Positions 1-9,745 of a stretch of 64,000 nt of DNA are shown piece by piece. How positions within the stretch are numbered: the stretch's first letter is position 1; each line of letters begins with the position of its first letter. Origin of the DNA: Thermocatellispora tengchongensis (lineage in GTDB: Bacteria; Actinomycetota; Actinomycetes; Streptosporangiales; Streptosporangiaceae); contig NZ_JACHGN010000002.1 in NCBI RefSeq assembly GCF_014202315.1, positions 528,306 to 592,305 of the forward strand. Reading direction: 5' to 3'. Both the position numbers and the translations under genes were made by a program. The notes below the pieces were generated by a model. That model ran no database searches and was not told the DNA's origin. It worked only from the letters and a program-made list of their open reading frames with translations.

Positions 1-213
1 GTCAGCGCGTACGCCGCCGACACCCTGCGCGAGGAGGGCGGCGCGGGCGGCGGGCCGCTGCTCGCGCCCGACCTGCGCGAGCGGGTCATCATCACCCCGC
101 ACGTCGCCGCGCAGACCGTGGAGGCCATCGACCGCATGGGCGCCGCGGCCGTGGCGGACCTGCTGGCGGTGCTCGATGGCCGCACCCCGGCCAACCTGGT
201 GGCGTACGGGTGA
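1..213 (+). CDS. D-2-hydroxyacid dehydrogenase, C-terminal fragment
   Basis: Only the last 70 codons are in the window; the reading frame is open from base 1 to a TGA at 211-213. The visible part holds the catalytic-histidine signature ITPHVAAQT followed by a helix and the closing motif GRTPANLV, the usual C-terminus of NAD-dependent D-isomer-specific 2-hydroxyacid dehydrogenases such as phosphoglycerate dehydrogenase-like enzymes. Substrate cannot be told from this piece. Its stop overlaps the GTG start of the next gene by four bases (GTGA), so the two are very likely translationally coupled and may act on related substrates. Confidence 0.85.
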   Translation, partial: VSAYAADTLREEGGAGGGPLLAPDLRERVIITPHVAAQTVEAIDRMGAAAVADLLAVLDGRTPANLVAYG

Positions 214-1205
214 CCGCGATCCGCACGGTGCTCGGCGACCTGCCGGCCGCCGGGCTGGGGCGCACCGACTACCACGAGCACCTGTTCCAGGTCTCGCCGC
301 TGCTGCCGGGCGAGGAGCTGGACGACGAGGAGCGCAGCGGCGCCGAGGCCGCGTCGCTGCGGGCCTGCGGCGTCGAGGCGATGGTGGACGCGACCCCGCA
401 GGGCCTGGGCCGCGATCCGGCGGCGGTGGCCAGGATCAGCGAACGCACCGGGCTGCGCGTGGTCATGACCACGGGGGCGCACCGCTTCGAGCACTACGGC
501 GAGGGGCACTGGCTGACCGGGCTGTCCGCGGAGGCGCTGGGCGAGCGGTTCCTGCGCGACCTGCTGCACGGCGCGCCAGAGGCGGACGGGCCCGGCGAGG
601 ACCTGCCCGCGGCGCGCGGGCCGGGCGGCGAGCCGGTGCGCGCCGGGGTGCTCAAGGCGGGGATCGGCTACTGGTCCATCGGGCCGTTCGAGCGCCGGGT
701 GATCGAGGCGGTGGGCGCGGCGCACCGGCGTACCGGGGCGCCCGTGATGGTGCACCTGGAGCACGGCAGCGCCGCCTTCGAGGTGCTGGCCGCCCTGGAC
801 GCCGAGGGCGTGCCCGCGGCCCGCGTGGCCCTGGCGCACATCGACCGCAATCCCGACCCCGGCCTGCACGCCGAGCTGGCCGCCGCCGGGGCGTACCTGG
901 GCTACGACGGCCCCGCCCGGCACCGGGAGTGGCCCGACTCGGTGCTGCTGGACTGCCTGGCGGAGGTGGCCGGGCGGGGCGGCGGCGACCGGCTGCTGCT
1001 CGGCGGCGACGTGGCCCGCCGCAGCCGCTACCGGGCGTACGGCGGGATGCCGGGGCTGGCGTACCTGGGCGAGCGGTTCCTGCCCCGGCTGCGCGAGCGC
1101 ACGGGCGCCGAGCTGGAGCACGCCGTCCTGGTCGCCAACCCGGCCGCCTGGCTGACCTGGCGGGTTCCGGAGGAGGTTCCCGGGGCTCAGAGCGCGGCGA
1201 AGTAG
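210..1205 (+). CDS. Phosphotriesterase-family metal-dependent hydrolase
   Basis: 331-residue TIM-barrel amidohydrolase of the phosphotriesterase/lactonase family. The binuclear-metal ligands are all visible: H22 and H24 in YHEHLF, the lysine that is usually carboxylated (K149 in VLKAG), H182 in VHLEHG, H210 in ALAHIDRN and D267 in LLGGDVAR. Family members are more often lactonases than true phosphotriesterases, so hydrolysis of a lactone or sugar-lactone is the safest guess. GTG start overlaps the stop of the upstream 2-hydroxyacid dehydrogenase, giving a plausible dehydrogenase-lactonase pair. The 3' end overlaps the convergent asparaginase-like gene by 19 bases. Confidence 0.85.
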   Translation: MTAIRTVLGDLPAAGLGRTDYHEHLFQVSPLLPGEELDDEERSGAEAASLRACGVEAMVDATPQGLGRDPAAVARISERTGLRVVMTTGAHRFEHYGEGHWLTGLSAEALGERFLRDLLHGAPEADGPGEDLPAARGPGGEPVRAGVLKAGIGYWSIGPFERRVIEAVGAAHRRTGAPVMVHLEHGSAAFEVLAALDAEGVPAARVALAHIDRNPDPGLHAELAAAGAYLGYDGPARHREWPDSVLLDCLAEVAGRGGGDRLLLGGDVARRSRYRAYGGMPGLAYLGERFLPRLRERTGAELEHAVLVANPAAWLTWRVPEEVPGAQSAAK

Positions 1206-2167
1206 TCGCGCGCCGCGGCCACGCCGCCGCCGCCGGCCAGCGCGGCCATCAGGGCGGCGCGGGCCTTGACCGGCGACAGTCCGCGGGCGCCGATCGCGCC
1301 CAGCTTGCCGGCCAGGCCCCAGTCCAGCGGCAGGTCGTCCAGCGGCTCGCCCCCGGTGTGGGCGCGCGAGGCGATCACGACCGGGATGTCCTGCCCGACC
1401 AGCCCGCCGATCGCGGCGAACAGGTCCACGGGGACGTTGCCCGCGCCGGTGCCCGCCAGCACCACTCCGCGCGCGCCCATGTCGGTCACGGTCCTGAGCT
1501 GCTCGGGGCCCATGCCCGGGTACGTCATTATCAGCGCGACGTTCAGGTCGGGCTCCCCGGTGAGCCGCGGTGGGCGGGGCGGAGGGGCGCCGCGCGTGGA
1601 CACCCGGCCGCCGGAGACCCGGCCGACCGGGGGGTGCGGCGCGGAGGAGAAGGCCGGGCCGCCGGTGGCGGCCACGGTCGCGACCCAGCGGGCCGCGTGC
1701 AGCTCGCCTCCCGCGCACACCACCGCGCCCATGCCGCGCAGCGCCGGGTCGGCGGCGGCGGTGAGCGAGGCCGCCAGGTTGCCCGGCCCGTCGGGGTAGG
1801 GGTCGTCGCGCGGGCGGGAGGCGGCGGTCAGCACGATCCCGCCGCGGGTGGCCGCGCGCCCGGCGTACAGGTCCACCAGGAACGCCACGTCCTCCATGGT
1901 GTCCACGCCGTAGGTGATCACGACCCCGGCGAAGTCGCGCTCCAGGATCGCCGCACGGGCCCTGCGCGCCAGGTCCAGCATGGTCTCGGGCGGCATGTCC
2001 CAGCTCGGCGGGGCCATGACGTCCTCGGCGACGACCTCCAGGCCCGGGGGCAGCACGGGCGCCACGTCGCGCACCAGCTCGGCGCCCGGGGCGATGCCGG
2101 GCCGGCCCCGGCGCCCGGAGTTGTGCGCGATGGTGTCGCCGGTGGCGAGCAGCAGCACCCGGGTCAC
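1187..2167 (-). CDS. Asparaginase-like protein with altered active site
   Basis: 326 residues with the fold signature of bacterial type I/II L-asparaginases: N-terminal ATGDTIA (normally TGGTIA), a central TYGVDTMED (normally HGTDTMEE), DGPGN, and a C-terminal region with TGAGN. The first catalytic threonine (T12) is kept, but the second (T89 of the E. coli type II enzyme) is valine 88 here, and the conserved lysine (K162) aligns with threonine 164. Established chemistry needs all three, so ordinary asparagine hydrolysis looks unlikely. GTG start with GGAGG upstream; it follows the Clp-N gene by 22 bases and is probably cotranscribed. It could be a divergent amidase or a binding protein. Confidence 0.75.
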   Translation of the reverse strand: MTRVLLLATGDTIAHNSGRRGRPGIAPGAELVRDVAPVLPPGLEVVAEDVMAPPSWDMPPETMLDLARRARAAILERDFAGVVITYGVDTMEDVAFLVDLYAGRAATRGGIVLTAASRPRDDPYPDGPGNLAASLTAAADPALRGMGAVVCAGGELHAARWVATVAATGGPAFSSAPHPPVGRVSGGRVSTRGAPPPRPPRLTGEPDLNVALIMTYPGMGPEQLRTVTDMGARGVVLAGTGAGNVPVDLFAAIGGLVGQDIPVVIASRAHTGGEPLDDLPLDWGLAGKLGAIGARGLSPVKARAALMAALAGGGGVAAARDYFAAL

Positions 2168-2189
2168 GCCGCCCGCCTCCTCGGGGCGC

Positions 2190-3005
2190 TCATCCGGCGT
2201 CCGGTGACAGCCCCGCGCCCGCCTCCAGGCGCTCGATCCGCGCCACCAGCGGGCGCAGCTCCCTGCGCACGGCCTCGGTGACGGCCGCCAGGCTCAGCCC
2301 GGCCGCCGGCTGCGGCGCGGCCTCGGACTGGGCCACGGCGGACTGTGCCGCCGCGGACTGGGCCACCGCGGTCTGGGCGCGCAGGTGGACGTACCCGGCC
2401 AGGGCGGCGGTGACCCCGCGCCGGGTGAGCCGCAGGTCGGCGCCGAGGCCGCGCAGCACCTGGCCCGCGGTCCCGTCGGGCTCGGCGATCAGGCCGAGCA
2501 GCAGGTGCTCGCAGCCGATGTAGTTGTGGCCGAGCGAGGTGGCCTCGGTCACGGCCAGCTCCAGCGCCGCCGCGGCCGGGCCGCTGAGCCGCCGTCCGCC
2601 CTCGCCGGCCGGGGCCTCCGCGGCCGAGCCGGACGCGAGCTGCGCGGCCAGCGCCCGCTCCACCTGGGCGGGCTCGATCTCCAGCGCGCGCAGCACGTGC
2701 AGCGCCAGGTTGGTGCCCTCGCGCAGCATCCCGCCGAGCAGGAACTCCGTGCCGATGGCCGGGGCGCCCGCTGCCTCGGCCTCGGACAACGCGAGCTTGA
2801 GGACCTGGCGGGTGCGGGCGGTGAAGTGGGCCAGCCGCCCGCTGGGGTCGTCCAGGTCGAGATCGCCGACCACGGTCTCGCGGATCGCGGTCAGCCGCCG
2901 TACGGCCTGCTCCAGCGCGCGCTGGCACACGGCGGAGACGGGCACGCCCGCCTCCTTGACCGCCTCGGCCAGTTCGTCGGGCAGGTATACGTTGATCTTG
3001 GGCAT
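2190..3005 (-). CDS. Ribbon-helix-helix / Clp N-domain protein
   Basis: 271 residues. Residues 1-40 (MPKINVYLPDELAEAV...) look like a ribbon-helix-helix DNA-binding or dimerisation arm; residues about 60-210 hold two Clp-N repeats, recognisable by EFLLGGMLREG and GCEHLLLGLIAEPDG. The AAA ATPase domains of ClpA/ClpC are absent, so this is a stand-alone Clp-N protein. The C-terminal segment has an Ala/Gln-rich repeat (AVAQSAAAQS) and a short helix. ATG start has a strong GAAGGAGG six to seven bases upstream. A 21-bp near-perfect palindrome lies 28 bases upstream and may be its operator. Such proteins are widespread in actinobacteria; I infer a regulatory or adaptor role, not proteolysis. Confidence 0.75.
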   Translation of the reverse strand: MPKINVYLPDELAEAVKEAGVPVSAVCQRALEQAVRRLTAIRETVVGDLDLDDPSGRLAHFTARTRQVLKLALSEAEAAGAPAIGTEFLLGGMLREGTNLALHVLRALEIEPAQVERALAAQLASGSAAEAPAGEGGRRLSGPAAAALELAVTEATSLGHNYIGCEHLLLGLIAEPDGTAGQVLRGLGADLRLTRRGVTAALAGYVHLRAQTAVAQSAAAQSAVAQSEAAPQPAAGLSLAAVTEAVRRELRPLVARIERLEAGAGLSPDAG

Positions 3006-3032
3006 CACGGAACGCCTCCTTCCGCCCCCCTT

Positions 3033-4371
<1,339 letters not shown>

Positions 4372-4396
4372 CTACGACGGCAGGCGCGTCCGGGGC

Positions 4397-5359
4397 CTAC
4401 TCGCGCAGCGCGGGCAGCAGCTCCCGCTGCGCCCACTCGATGAACTCGCCCTGGTGGTCGGCGCCCACCTGGACCAGCGCGACGTGGTCGAACCCGGCGT
4501 CGATGAACTCGCGCACCGCCTCCACGCACGGCTCCACCTTGGGACCGCACGGCACCTGGGCGGCGACGTCCTCCGGGCGCACGAAGCTCGTGTGGGCCGC
4601 GAAGTTGACCGGGCCGGGCAGCTCGGCCTGCACCTTCCAGCCGGCCAGGCCCCAGGCCCACAACTCCGTGGCCCGCTTGATCGCGGCCTCCTCGTCGGGG
4701 TCGTAGCAGATCGGCACCTGGCCGTACTTCGGCTTGCCGCCGCCGCCCGCCTGCTCGAAGTCGCGCACCAGGCTCGGCTTGGGCTCGGTGGCGATCAGGC
4801 CGTCGCCGAGCGTCGCGGCGATGTCGGCCGACTCCCGCCCCGACGCCGCGACCGCGATCGGGATCGCGGTGTCGGGCAGGTCGTACAGCCTGGCCGACTC
4901 CACGGTGAAGTGGTTGCCGTCGTAGTCCACGTAGTCACCGGAGAACAGCGCGCCGATGATCTCGATGGCCTCGGTGAGCATCTCGTGCCGCACCCGGACC
5001 GCCGGCCAGCCGTGCCCGACCACGTGCTCGTTCAGGTTCTCGCCCGCGCCCAGGCCGAGGGTGAACCGGCCGTCGGACAGCACGCCCACCGTGGCCGCCT
5101 TCTGCGCCACCACGGCCGGGTGGTAGCGCATGATCGGGCAGGTCACGAAGGTCATCAGCGGGATGGACTCCGTCGCCTGCGCCGCGGCGCCCAGCACCGC
5201 CCACGCGTACGCGGAATGACCCTGCTGCTCCACCCACGGGGAGTAGTGATCGGAGATCACCGAGAAGTCGAACCCGGCCCGCTCGGCCGCGACGAGATCG
5301 GTGACGAGCTGTTTGGGTGGTGTCTGCTCGCAAAGGAGCGTATATCCGATTTTCGCCAT
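4397..5359 (-). CDS. F420-dependent LLM-class oxidoreductase (FGD-like)
   Basis: 320 residues, luciferase-like TIM barrel. It begins MAKIGYTLLCEQ and carries the motifs SVISDHYSPW, TCPIMRYHPAVVAQKAATV, LGLGAGENLNEHV and VAASGRESA that mark the subfamily related to F420-dependent glucose-6-phosphate dehydrogenase (NCBI TIGR03557-type). The substrate is not known for this branch, so a glucose-6-phosphate activity should not be assumed. Downstream of the winged-HTH gene by 37 bases on the same strand; the two may be cotranscribed. AGGGGC precedes the ATG. Confidence 0.82.
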   Translation of the reverse strand: MAKIGYTLLCEQTPPKQLVTDLVAAERAGFDFSVISDHYSPWVEQQGHSAYAWAVLGAAAQATESIPLMTFVTCPIMRYHPAVVAQKAATVGVLSDGRFTLGLGAGENLNEHVVGHGWPAVRVRHEMLTEAIEIIGALFSGDYVDYDGNHFTVESARLYDLPDTAIPIAVAASGRESADIAATLGDGLIATEPKPSLVRDFEQAGGGGKPKYGQVPICYDPDEEAAIKRATELWAWGLAGWKVQAELPGPVNFAAHTSFVRPEDVAAQVPCGPKVEPCVEAVREFIDAGFDHVALVQVGADHQGEFIEWAQRELLPALRE

Positions 5360-5396
5360 GGGCCGCCCCTACCCACGGATCGGAGGCGGGCACGCG

Positions 5397-5849
5397 TCAG
5401 GGCGGCGCGGCGTCGTCGCCGCGCGGCATGCCGCCGGCGGCGGTGTCCATCGGCAGGGTGCCGGCCGCCGGGTCGGGCGCGAGCGCTTCGGCGCCTAACT
5501 CCCGGGGGTGCCCGCCGGGGGCGTTCGCCCCGGTCGTGCTCCGGTCGCGGTGGGTGAACAGGTTGATCAGATCCTCGATCGGATGCGCGGCCTCGACCGG
5601 GTGGCGGAAGCTGCGGGTGGCGTCGATGGTGTATCGGTTGCGCCGGCCCACCCGGTCGCGCGTGAGGTAGCCCGCCGCCTCAAGGTCGGCGACGATGGCT
5701 TGCACGGCGCGCTCGGTGATCCCGACGGTGGCCGCGACGTCGCGCAGGCGCACTTCGGGGTTCTTGGCGATCTCGATCAGCACGCGCGCGTGGTTGGTCA
5801 GGAACGTCCAGCGGCCGGTGGGCGGGCTGCCTGCTGAGCCGGAGGTCAT
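5397..5849 (-). CDS. Winged-HTH regulator (MarR/ArsR-like)
   Basis: About 150 residues. Residues 12-80 form a winged helix: WTFLTNHARVLIEI, then VRLRDVAATVGITERAVQAIVADLEAAGYLTRDRVGRRNRY, followed by the short FRHPVEA motif seen in a common actinobacterial one-domain HTH family. The remaining 60 residues are low-complexity. The ATG at 5849 has GGAGG directly abutting it; an in-frame GTG at 5876 is an alternative, so the start is uncertain. One TTA leucine codon (complement of 5496-5498) occurs in the tail. Upstream bases hold two direct GTTTCGTGT repeats (about 5894 and 5922) that could be regulatory. Confidence 0.72.
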   Translation of the reverse strand: MTSGSAGSPPTGRWTFLTNHARVLIEIAKNPEVRLRDVAATVGITERAVQAIVADLEAAGYLTRDRVGRRNRYTIDATRSFRHPVEAAHPIEDLINLFTHRDRSTTGANAPGGHPRELGAEALAPDPAAGTLPMDTAAGGMPRGDDAAPP

Positions 5850-6002
5850 CCTCCGATCATACGAGCATCCATTCACGAGTCGTCATGCCGTGGCGTTTCG
5901 TGTCCAAAATATGACGAAGGCAGTTTCGTGTATTCGTTGACAGGAGACCCGGCGCGGGAGCACCCTGTAAGCCAGGCAGGAAATCCGCGAAGGAGGGTGG
6001 CC

Positions 6003-6071
6003 ATGGTTCCGAGCGCTCCGCCGGCGATGGCGTCCATCCCGGTGGTCCTGTCGCGAAGCGCGGATGAGTGA
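6003..6071 (+). CDS. Possible 22-codon leader ORF
   Basis: A short ORF beginning MVPSAPPAMASIPVV has the best ribosome-binding site of this locus (GAAGGAGG, seven bases before its ATG) and ends in GAGTGA, overlapping the GTG start of the STAS gene as GTGA. It may be a coupled leader peptide. Alternatively a one-base indel could separate what was once a longer STAS protein N-terminus. Confidence 0.35.
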   Translation: MVPSAPPAMASIPVVLSRSADE

Positions 6072-6430
6072 GCCCGATGGCCGGCCTGGAAGCCGTGCCG
6101 GGGCTGGAAGAGCCGCGAGAGGATCCTCGGGTGCTCCTTGACGACGGGCAGTTGCGCGTCACCCGGTCCGCCGGGGGAACGCTCACCCTGCACGGCGAGG
6201 TGGACGCCCGCAACAGCGCCGTGCTGGCGGGCGTGCTCATCGCGGCCCGGACCCCGCCCGGCACGCCCCTCGTCGTGGATCTGCAGGGGCTGACGTTCAT
6301 CGACATGTCCGGTCTCAGGGTGCTGCGCCCCGGCCCCGGCCGGCCCGGTCTCGCCCCGGTCCGCCTGGTCAACGTCCCCCGCCTGATGCGGCGGCTGCTC
6401 GACATGCTCCCCTGCGAGACGGCCTCGTAG
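6068..6430 (+). CDS. STAS-domain protein, anti-sigma antagonist-like
   Basis: 120 residues. A single STAS domain is recognisable from GTLTLHGEVDARNSAVLAGVL, PLVVDLQGLTFIDMSGLRVL and the final helix VPRLMRRLLDML. The serine in DMSGLRVL occupies the position phosphorylated by anti-sigma kinases in SpoIIAA/RsbV proteins, so a role as an anti-anti-sigma factor is reasonable. The usual loop after the serine is shortened and Pro/Gly-rich (PGPGRPG). GTG 6068 is coupled to the leader ORF; ATG 6077 is an alternative. No sigma factor or anti-sigma kinase gene is adjacent. Confidence 0.72.
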   Translation: MSPMAGLEAVPGLEEPREDPRVLLDDGQLRVTRSAGGTLTLHGEVDARNSAVLAGVLIAARTPPGTPLVVDLQGLTFIDMSGLRVLRPGPGRPGLAPVRLVNVPRLMRRLLDMLPCETAS

Positions 6431-6458
6431 CTGCGAGACCGCCTGGGCGGGCGCCCGG

Positions 6459-7079
6459 TCAGGCGGGGTCGCGCAGTGCGGCGAGCTGCTGCTCGAACGG
6501 CACGACCGGCTCGGGCTCCGGCGAGCGCGCGGGGCGGGCGCGTACCAGGCCGGCCAGTTCGCGGCCGGCGCGGTCGATCCGCTCGGTCAGCGCGCCCCCG
6601 CTGCCCGGGTCGCCCGCGGAGCCCCAGTCCTCCGAGGCCGCGTACACGGCGGTGGGCGCCATGACCGCGCGCAGGTACGCGAACAGCGGGCGCAGCGCGT
6701 GCTCCAGCGCGAGCGAGTGCCGCGCGGTCCCGCCGGTCGCCCCGGCCAGCACCGGCATGCCCTCCAGCGCGCCGGGGTCGAGCACGTCGAAGAAGGACTT
6801 GAACAGGCCGCTGTAGGACGCGCTGAAGATCGGCGTGACCGCGATCAGGCCGTCGGCGCCGGTCACCGCGTCGATCGCCTCCCGGAGCCGGGCGTTCGGG
6901 AAGCCGGTGACGAAGTTCGCGGCGATGTCGGCGGCCAGCTCGCGCAGCTCGAACACGCGTACCTCGGTCTCGGCGCCGAGGTGCCGCCGCGCGGCCTCGG
7001 CGAGCCGGTCGGCGAGCAGGCGGCTGGACGACGGCCGGCTGAGGCCGGCCGTCACCACCGCCAGGCGGAAGGTGGTCAT
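6459..7079 (-). CDS. NADPH-dependent FMN reductase (CE1759 family)
   Basis: 206 residues, flavodoxin-like. The phosphate-binding loop is TAGLSRPSSSRLLADRL, followed by TPIFSASYSGLFKSFFDVL and the glycine-rich LAGATGGTARHSL; these are the hallmarks of the FMN reductases that partner with luciferase-like monooxygenases (NCBI CE1759 family). It would supply reduced FMN to the monooxygenase encoded just upstream on the same strand, 46 bases away. The ATG at 7079 has AAGGAG nine bases before it. The pairing order monooxygenase-reductase matches the family's usual layout. Confidence 0.82.
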   Translation of the reverse strand: MTTFRLAVVTAGLSRPSSSRLLADRLAEAARRHLGAETEVRVFELRELAADIAANFVTGFPNARLREAIDAVTGADGLIAVTPIFSASYSGLFKSFFDVLDPGALEGMPVLAGATGGTARHSLALEHALRPLFAYLRAVMAPTAVYAASEDWGSAGDPGSGGALTERIDRAGRELAGLVRARPARSPEPEPVVPFEQQLAALRDPA

Positions 7080-7125
7080 CGTCACTCCTTCAAGCGCTCC
7101 TGCATGCGGTCCTTCGCGCGGGCCC

Positions 7126-8331
7126 TCATGCGCTCGAACCCGCGGGCACCGAGCCCTCGGCCCGCGTGCCCGTCTCGGCGGTCGCACCCGTCTCGCTCGA
7201 CTCGCCGGCGCCGGCGGTCTCGCGCGTCCCGCTCTCGGCGCGGCGGGCGGCCTCGGCGTCCCTGCGGGCGACGAGGGAGGCGTGCGTGGGGGCGTCGGGC
7301 ACCTCGCTCGGCCGGCCGATCGCGAACTCCTTGCGCAGCACCGGCACGACCTCCTCGCCGAGGATGTCGAGCTGCTCCAGCACGGTCTTCAGCGGCAGCC
7401 CCGCGTGGTCCATCAGGAACAACTGACGCTGGTAGTCGCCGAAGTGCTCCCGGAAGGCCAGGGTCCGGTCGATCACCTGCTGCGGGCTGCCGACCGTGAG
7501 CGGGGTCTCGGCCATGAAGTCCTCCAGGGAGGGGCCGTGGCCGTAGACGGGCGCGTTGTCGAAGTAGGGCCGGAACTCGCGCACGGCGTCCTGGGAGTTC
7601 TTGCGCATGAACACCTGCCCGCCGAGCCCGACGTACGCCTGCTCCGGCGTGCCGTGCCCGTAGTGCGCGAAGCGCTCCCGGTACAGCCCGATCAGCCGCT
7701 GGAAGTGCTCCTTGGGCCAGAAGATGTTGTTGGCGAAGAACCCGTCGCCGTAGTACGCGGCCTGCTCGGCGATCTCCGGGCTGCGGATCGAGCCGTGCCA
7801 CACGAACGGGGGCACCCCGTCCAGCGGGCGCGGAGTGGAGGTGAAGGACTGCAGCGGCGTACGGAACCTGCCCTGCCAGTCCACCACGTCCTCGCGCCAC
7901 AGCCGGTGCAGCAGGGCGTAGTTCTCGATCGCCAGCGGGATGCCCTGGCGGATGTCCTTGCCGAACCACGGGTAGACCGGGCCGGTGTTGCCCCGGCCGA
8001 GCATCAGGTCCACCCGCCCGTCGGCGACGTGCTGCAGCATGGCGAAGTCCTCGGCGATCTTCACCGGGTCGTTCGTCGTGATCAGCGTGGTCGCGGTGGA
8101 CAGGATCAGCCGCTCGGTGCGGGCCGCGACGTAGCCGAGCAGCGTCGTCGGGGACGACGGCACGAAGGGCGGGTTGTGGTGCTCGCCCATGGCGAAGACG
8201 TCCAGCCCGACCTCCTCCGCCTTGAGCGCGATGCGCAGGATCGCCTTGATGCGCTCGTACTCGCTGGGGGTCGTGCCGTTCGTCGGGTCGGTGGTGACGT
8301 CGCCGACGCTGAAGATGCCGAACTGCATCAT
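7126..8331 (-). CDS. FMN-dependent luciferase-like monooxygenase (CE1758 family)
   Basis: 401 residues if the ATG at 8331 is used; this start has AGGAG at nine bases, whereas the GTG at 8337 is only three bases from it. The LLM barrel shows MGEHHNPPFVPSSPTTLLGYVAARTE (read in pieces: GEHHNPP, SSPTTLLGYVA), TTNDPVKIAEDFAMLQ, MLGRGNTGPVYPWFG and FVWHGSIRSPEIAEQAA. The last 45 residues are a low-complexity Ala/Glu/Thr tail. It should oxidise an unknown small molecule with FMNH2 from the neighbouring reductase. A perfect 14-bp palindrome lies 37 bases upstream. Confidence 0.82.
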   Translation of the reverse strand: MMQFGIFSVGDVTTDPTNGTTPSEYERIKAILRIALKAEEVGLDVFAMGEHHNPPFVPSSPTTLLGYVAARTERLILSTATTLITTNDPVKIAEDFAMLQHVADGRVDLMLGRGNTGPVYPWFGKDIRQGIPLAIENYALLHRLWREDVVDWQGRFRTPLQSFTSTPRPLDGVPPFVWHGSIRSPEIAEQAAYYGDGFFANNIFWPKEHFQRLIGLYRERFAHYGHGTPEQAYVGLGGQVFMRKNSQDAVREFRPYFDNAPVYGHGPSLEDFMAETPLTVGSPQQVIDRTLAFREHFGDYQRQLFLMDHAGLPLKTVLEQLDILGEEVVPVLRKEFAIGRPSEVPDAPTHASLVARRDAEAARRAESGTRETAGAGESSETGATAETGTRAEGSVPAGSSA

Positions 8332-8367
8332 GGTCACCGTCTCCTTCGTGCCGGGCTCGCCCAGCTC

Positions 8368-8381
8368 GTTGAAATTTCAAC
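8368..8381. promoter_or_regulatory. Perfect palindrome upstream of monooxygenase operon
   Basis: GTTGAAATTTCAAC, fully self-complementary. A TACGCT-like -10 lies just upstream on the minus strand, so the palindrome would sit at the start of the transcript, a good repressor position. The TTGAA/TTCAA arms are typical of MarR-family sites. Confidence 0.5.
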
Positions 8382-8440
8382 CGGCTAAGCGTAGCGGCGC
8401 CCCGGGTTATTCCAGCCCGCGATCGTTCCCGCCACCCGCC

Positions 8441-9664
8441 TCACCAGGCGACATGCACCGCCTCGGGGTGGCGTACGTCCAGGGTGGGGCGCAGCGCGAC
8501 CGGCGCGGCGAGCCGCAGGCCGGGCAGCGCGTCCGGCAGCACCTCCAGGGTGATGGTGAGCTGCAGCCGGGCCAGCGGGGCGCCGACGCAGTAGTGCGGC
8601 CCCCGGCCGAAGGCGAGGTGCCGGTTCGGGCTGCGGCCGAGGTCCAGCTCGTGCGGCCGGTCGTACTTCGCCGGGTCGCGGCAGGCCGCGTTGTAGCGCA
8701 GCACCAGCCTGGCCCCCTCGGGCAGGTCAACGCCGCCCAGCGTGACCGGCCTGGTCGTCTCGCGGTACAGCCCGCTCGCCGGGGCCACCAGGCGCACCAG
8801 CTCCTCCACGGCCGCGGGCACCAATGAGCGGTCGGCGGCGATGCGGCGCCACTCCTCCCCGCCGCGCTCGCCCAGCAGCAGCGCCACCGCGCCGCCCAGG
8901 AGCGGCGCGGTGGTGACCTGGCCCGCGATGACGAGCTGCATCAGGTTGCCCACCGCCTCCGCCTCCTCCAGCGGGGTCAGCGGGCGATCACCCTCGGCCA
9001 TGGACGCGGCGACCAGGCTGAACGCGTCGTCGCCCGGCGCGGCCCGCCGCTCGCGCAGCAGGCGGGCGACCACCGCGGCCAGCTCGGCCCCGGCCTCCGC
9101 CGAGGCCATCTGCTCCGGTTCGGTCTGCCGCTGCGAGCCCAGCCGGACCAGGCTGTCCATCAGCGAGTACGTCCGCACCGCCAGCTCCTCGTCGAACCCG
9201 CACAGCAGGCCGATCGCGGCCTGGGTGAGCGGGATCGCGTACGCGGTCATCAGCTCCGCCCGCCCGCCTCCCTCGCGCACGGCGGCGGCCAGGGCCACGG
9301 CCCGCTCGCGCAGCGCCGGCTCCATCGCCGCCACCCGGTCGGGCCGCAGCGCCGCGGCCAGCGGCGCGCGCATCCGCGCGTGCGCCTCGCCGTCGGACTG
9401 CACCACGTCCGGCAGTTGCGGGCGGCCCTTGGCGACCACCGCCAGCGCCTCCTCCGCCACCGGCAGGACGACGGGCAGGGCGCGGGCGGACGAGTACGTC
9501 TCCGGGTCGCGCAGCACCGTGGTCAGGTCGTCGTGGCGGGTCACCACCCACGATTCCAGTAAGGGGGAGTAGAAGACGGGGGTCTCGGCCCGTGCCCGCT
9601 CATAGAAGGGGTAGGGGTCCTGTAGATGCTCCCCGAGTGGGTCGTAGGTAGCGCCGATCGGCAT
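8441..9664 (-). CDS. Cytochrome P450
   Basis: 407 residues, a bacterial class I P450. The heme-thiolate loop is FGRGPHYCVGAPLAR with C359 as ligand; the I-helix reads LVIAGQVTTAPLL, keeping the oxygen-activating Thr pair but with Gln-Val where Gly-His/Asp-Glu is usual; the ExxR motif is EELVR. The N-terminus DPLGEHLQDPYPFYERAR is typical of CYP105/107-like enzymes. No ferredoxin gene is next to it. It diverges from a TetR gene across 126 bases, so it is the natural regulatory target. GGAG precedes the ATG. Confidence 0.88.
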   Translation of the reverse strand: MPIGATYDPLGEHLQDPYPFYERARAETPVFYSPLLESWVVTRHDDLTTVLRDPETYSSARALPVVLPVAEEALAVVAKGRPQLPDVVQSDGEAHARMRAPLAAALRPDRVAAMEPALRERAVALAAAVREGGGRAELMTAYAIPLTQAAIGLLCGFDEELAVRTYSLMDSLVRLGSQRQTEPEQMASAEAGAELAAVVARLLRERRAAPGDDAFSLVAASMAEGDRPLTPLEEAEAVGNLMQLVIAGQVTTAPLLGGAVALLLGERGGEEWRRIAADRSLVPAAVEELVRLVAPASGLYRETTRPVTLGGVDLPEGARLVLRYNAACRDPAKYDRPHELDLGRSPNRHLAFGRGPHYCVGAPLARLQLTITLEVLPDALPGLRLAAPVALRPTLDVRHPEAVHVAW

Positions 9665-9745
9665 GGCTCTCCTAGCCGTCGCAGCATGAAGCGTCGTCCG
9701 TTCCCGCCGATCTTAGGATCATCGTCCGGCGCGGCCCGTGCGGGC

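Noticed and set aside
2164-2928. Arg-rich alternative frame over the Clp-N gene
   Set aside because: The other frame has the RHH and Clp-N motifs and a strong ribosome-binding site.
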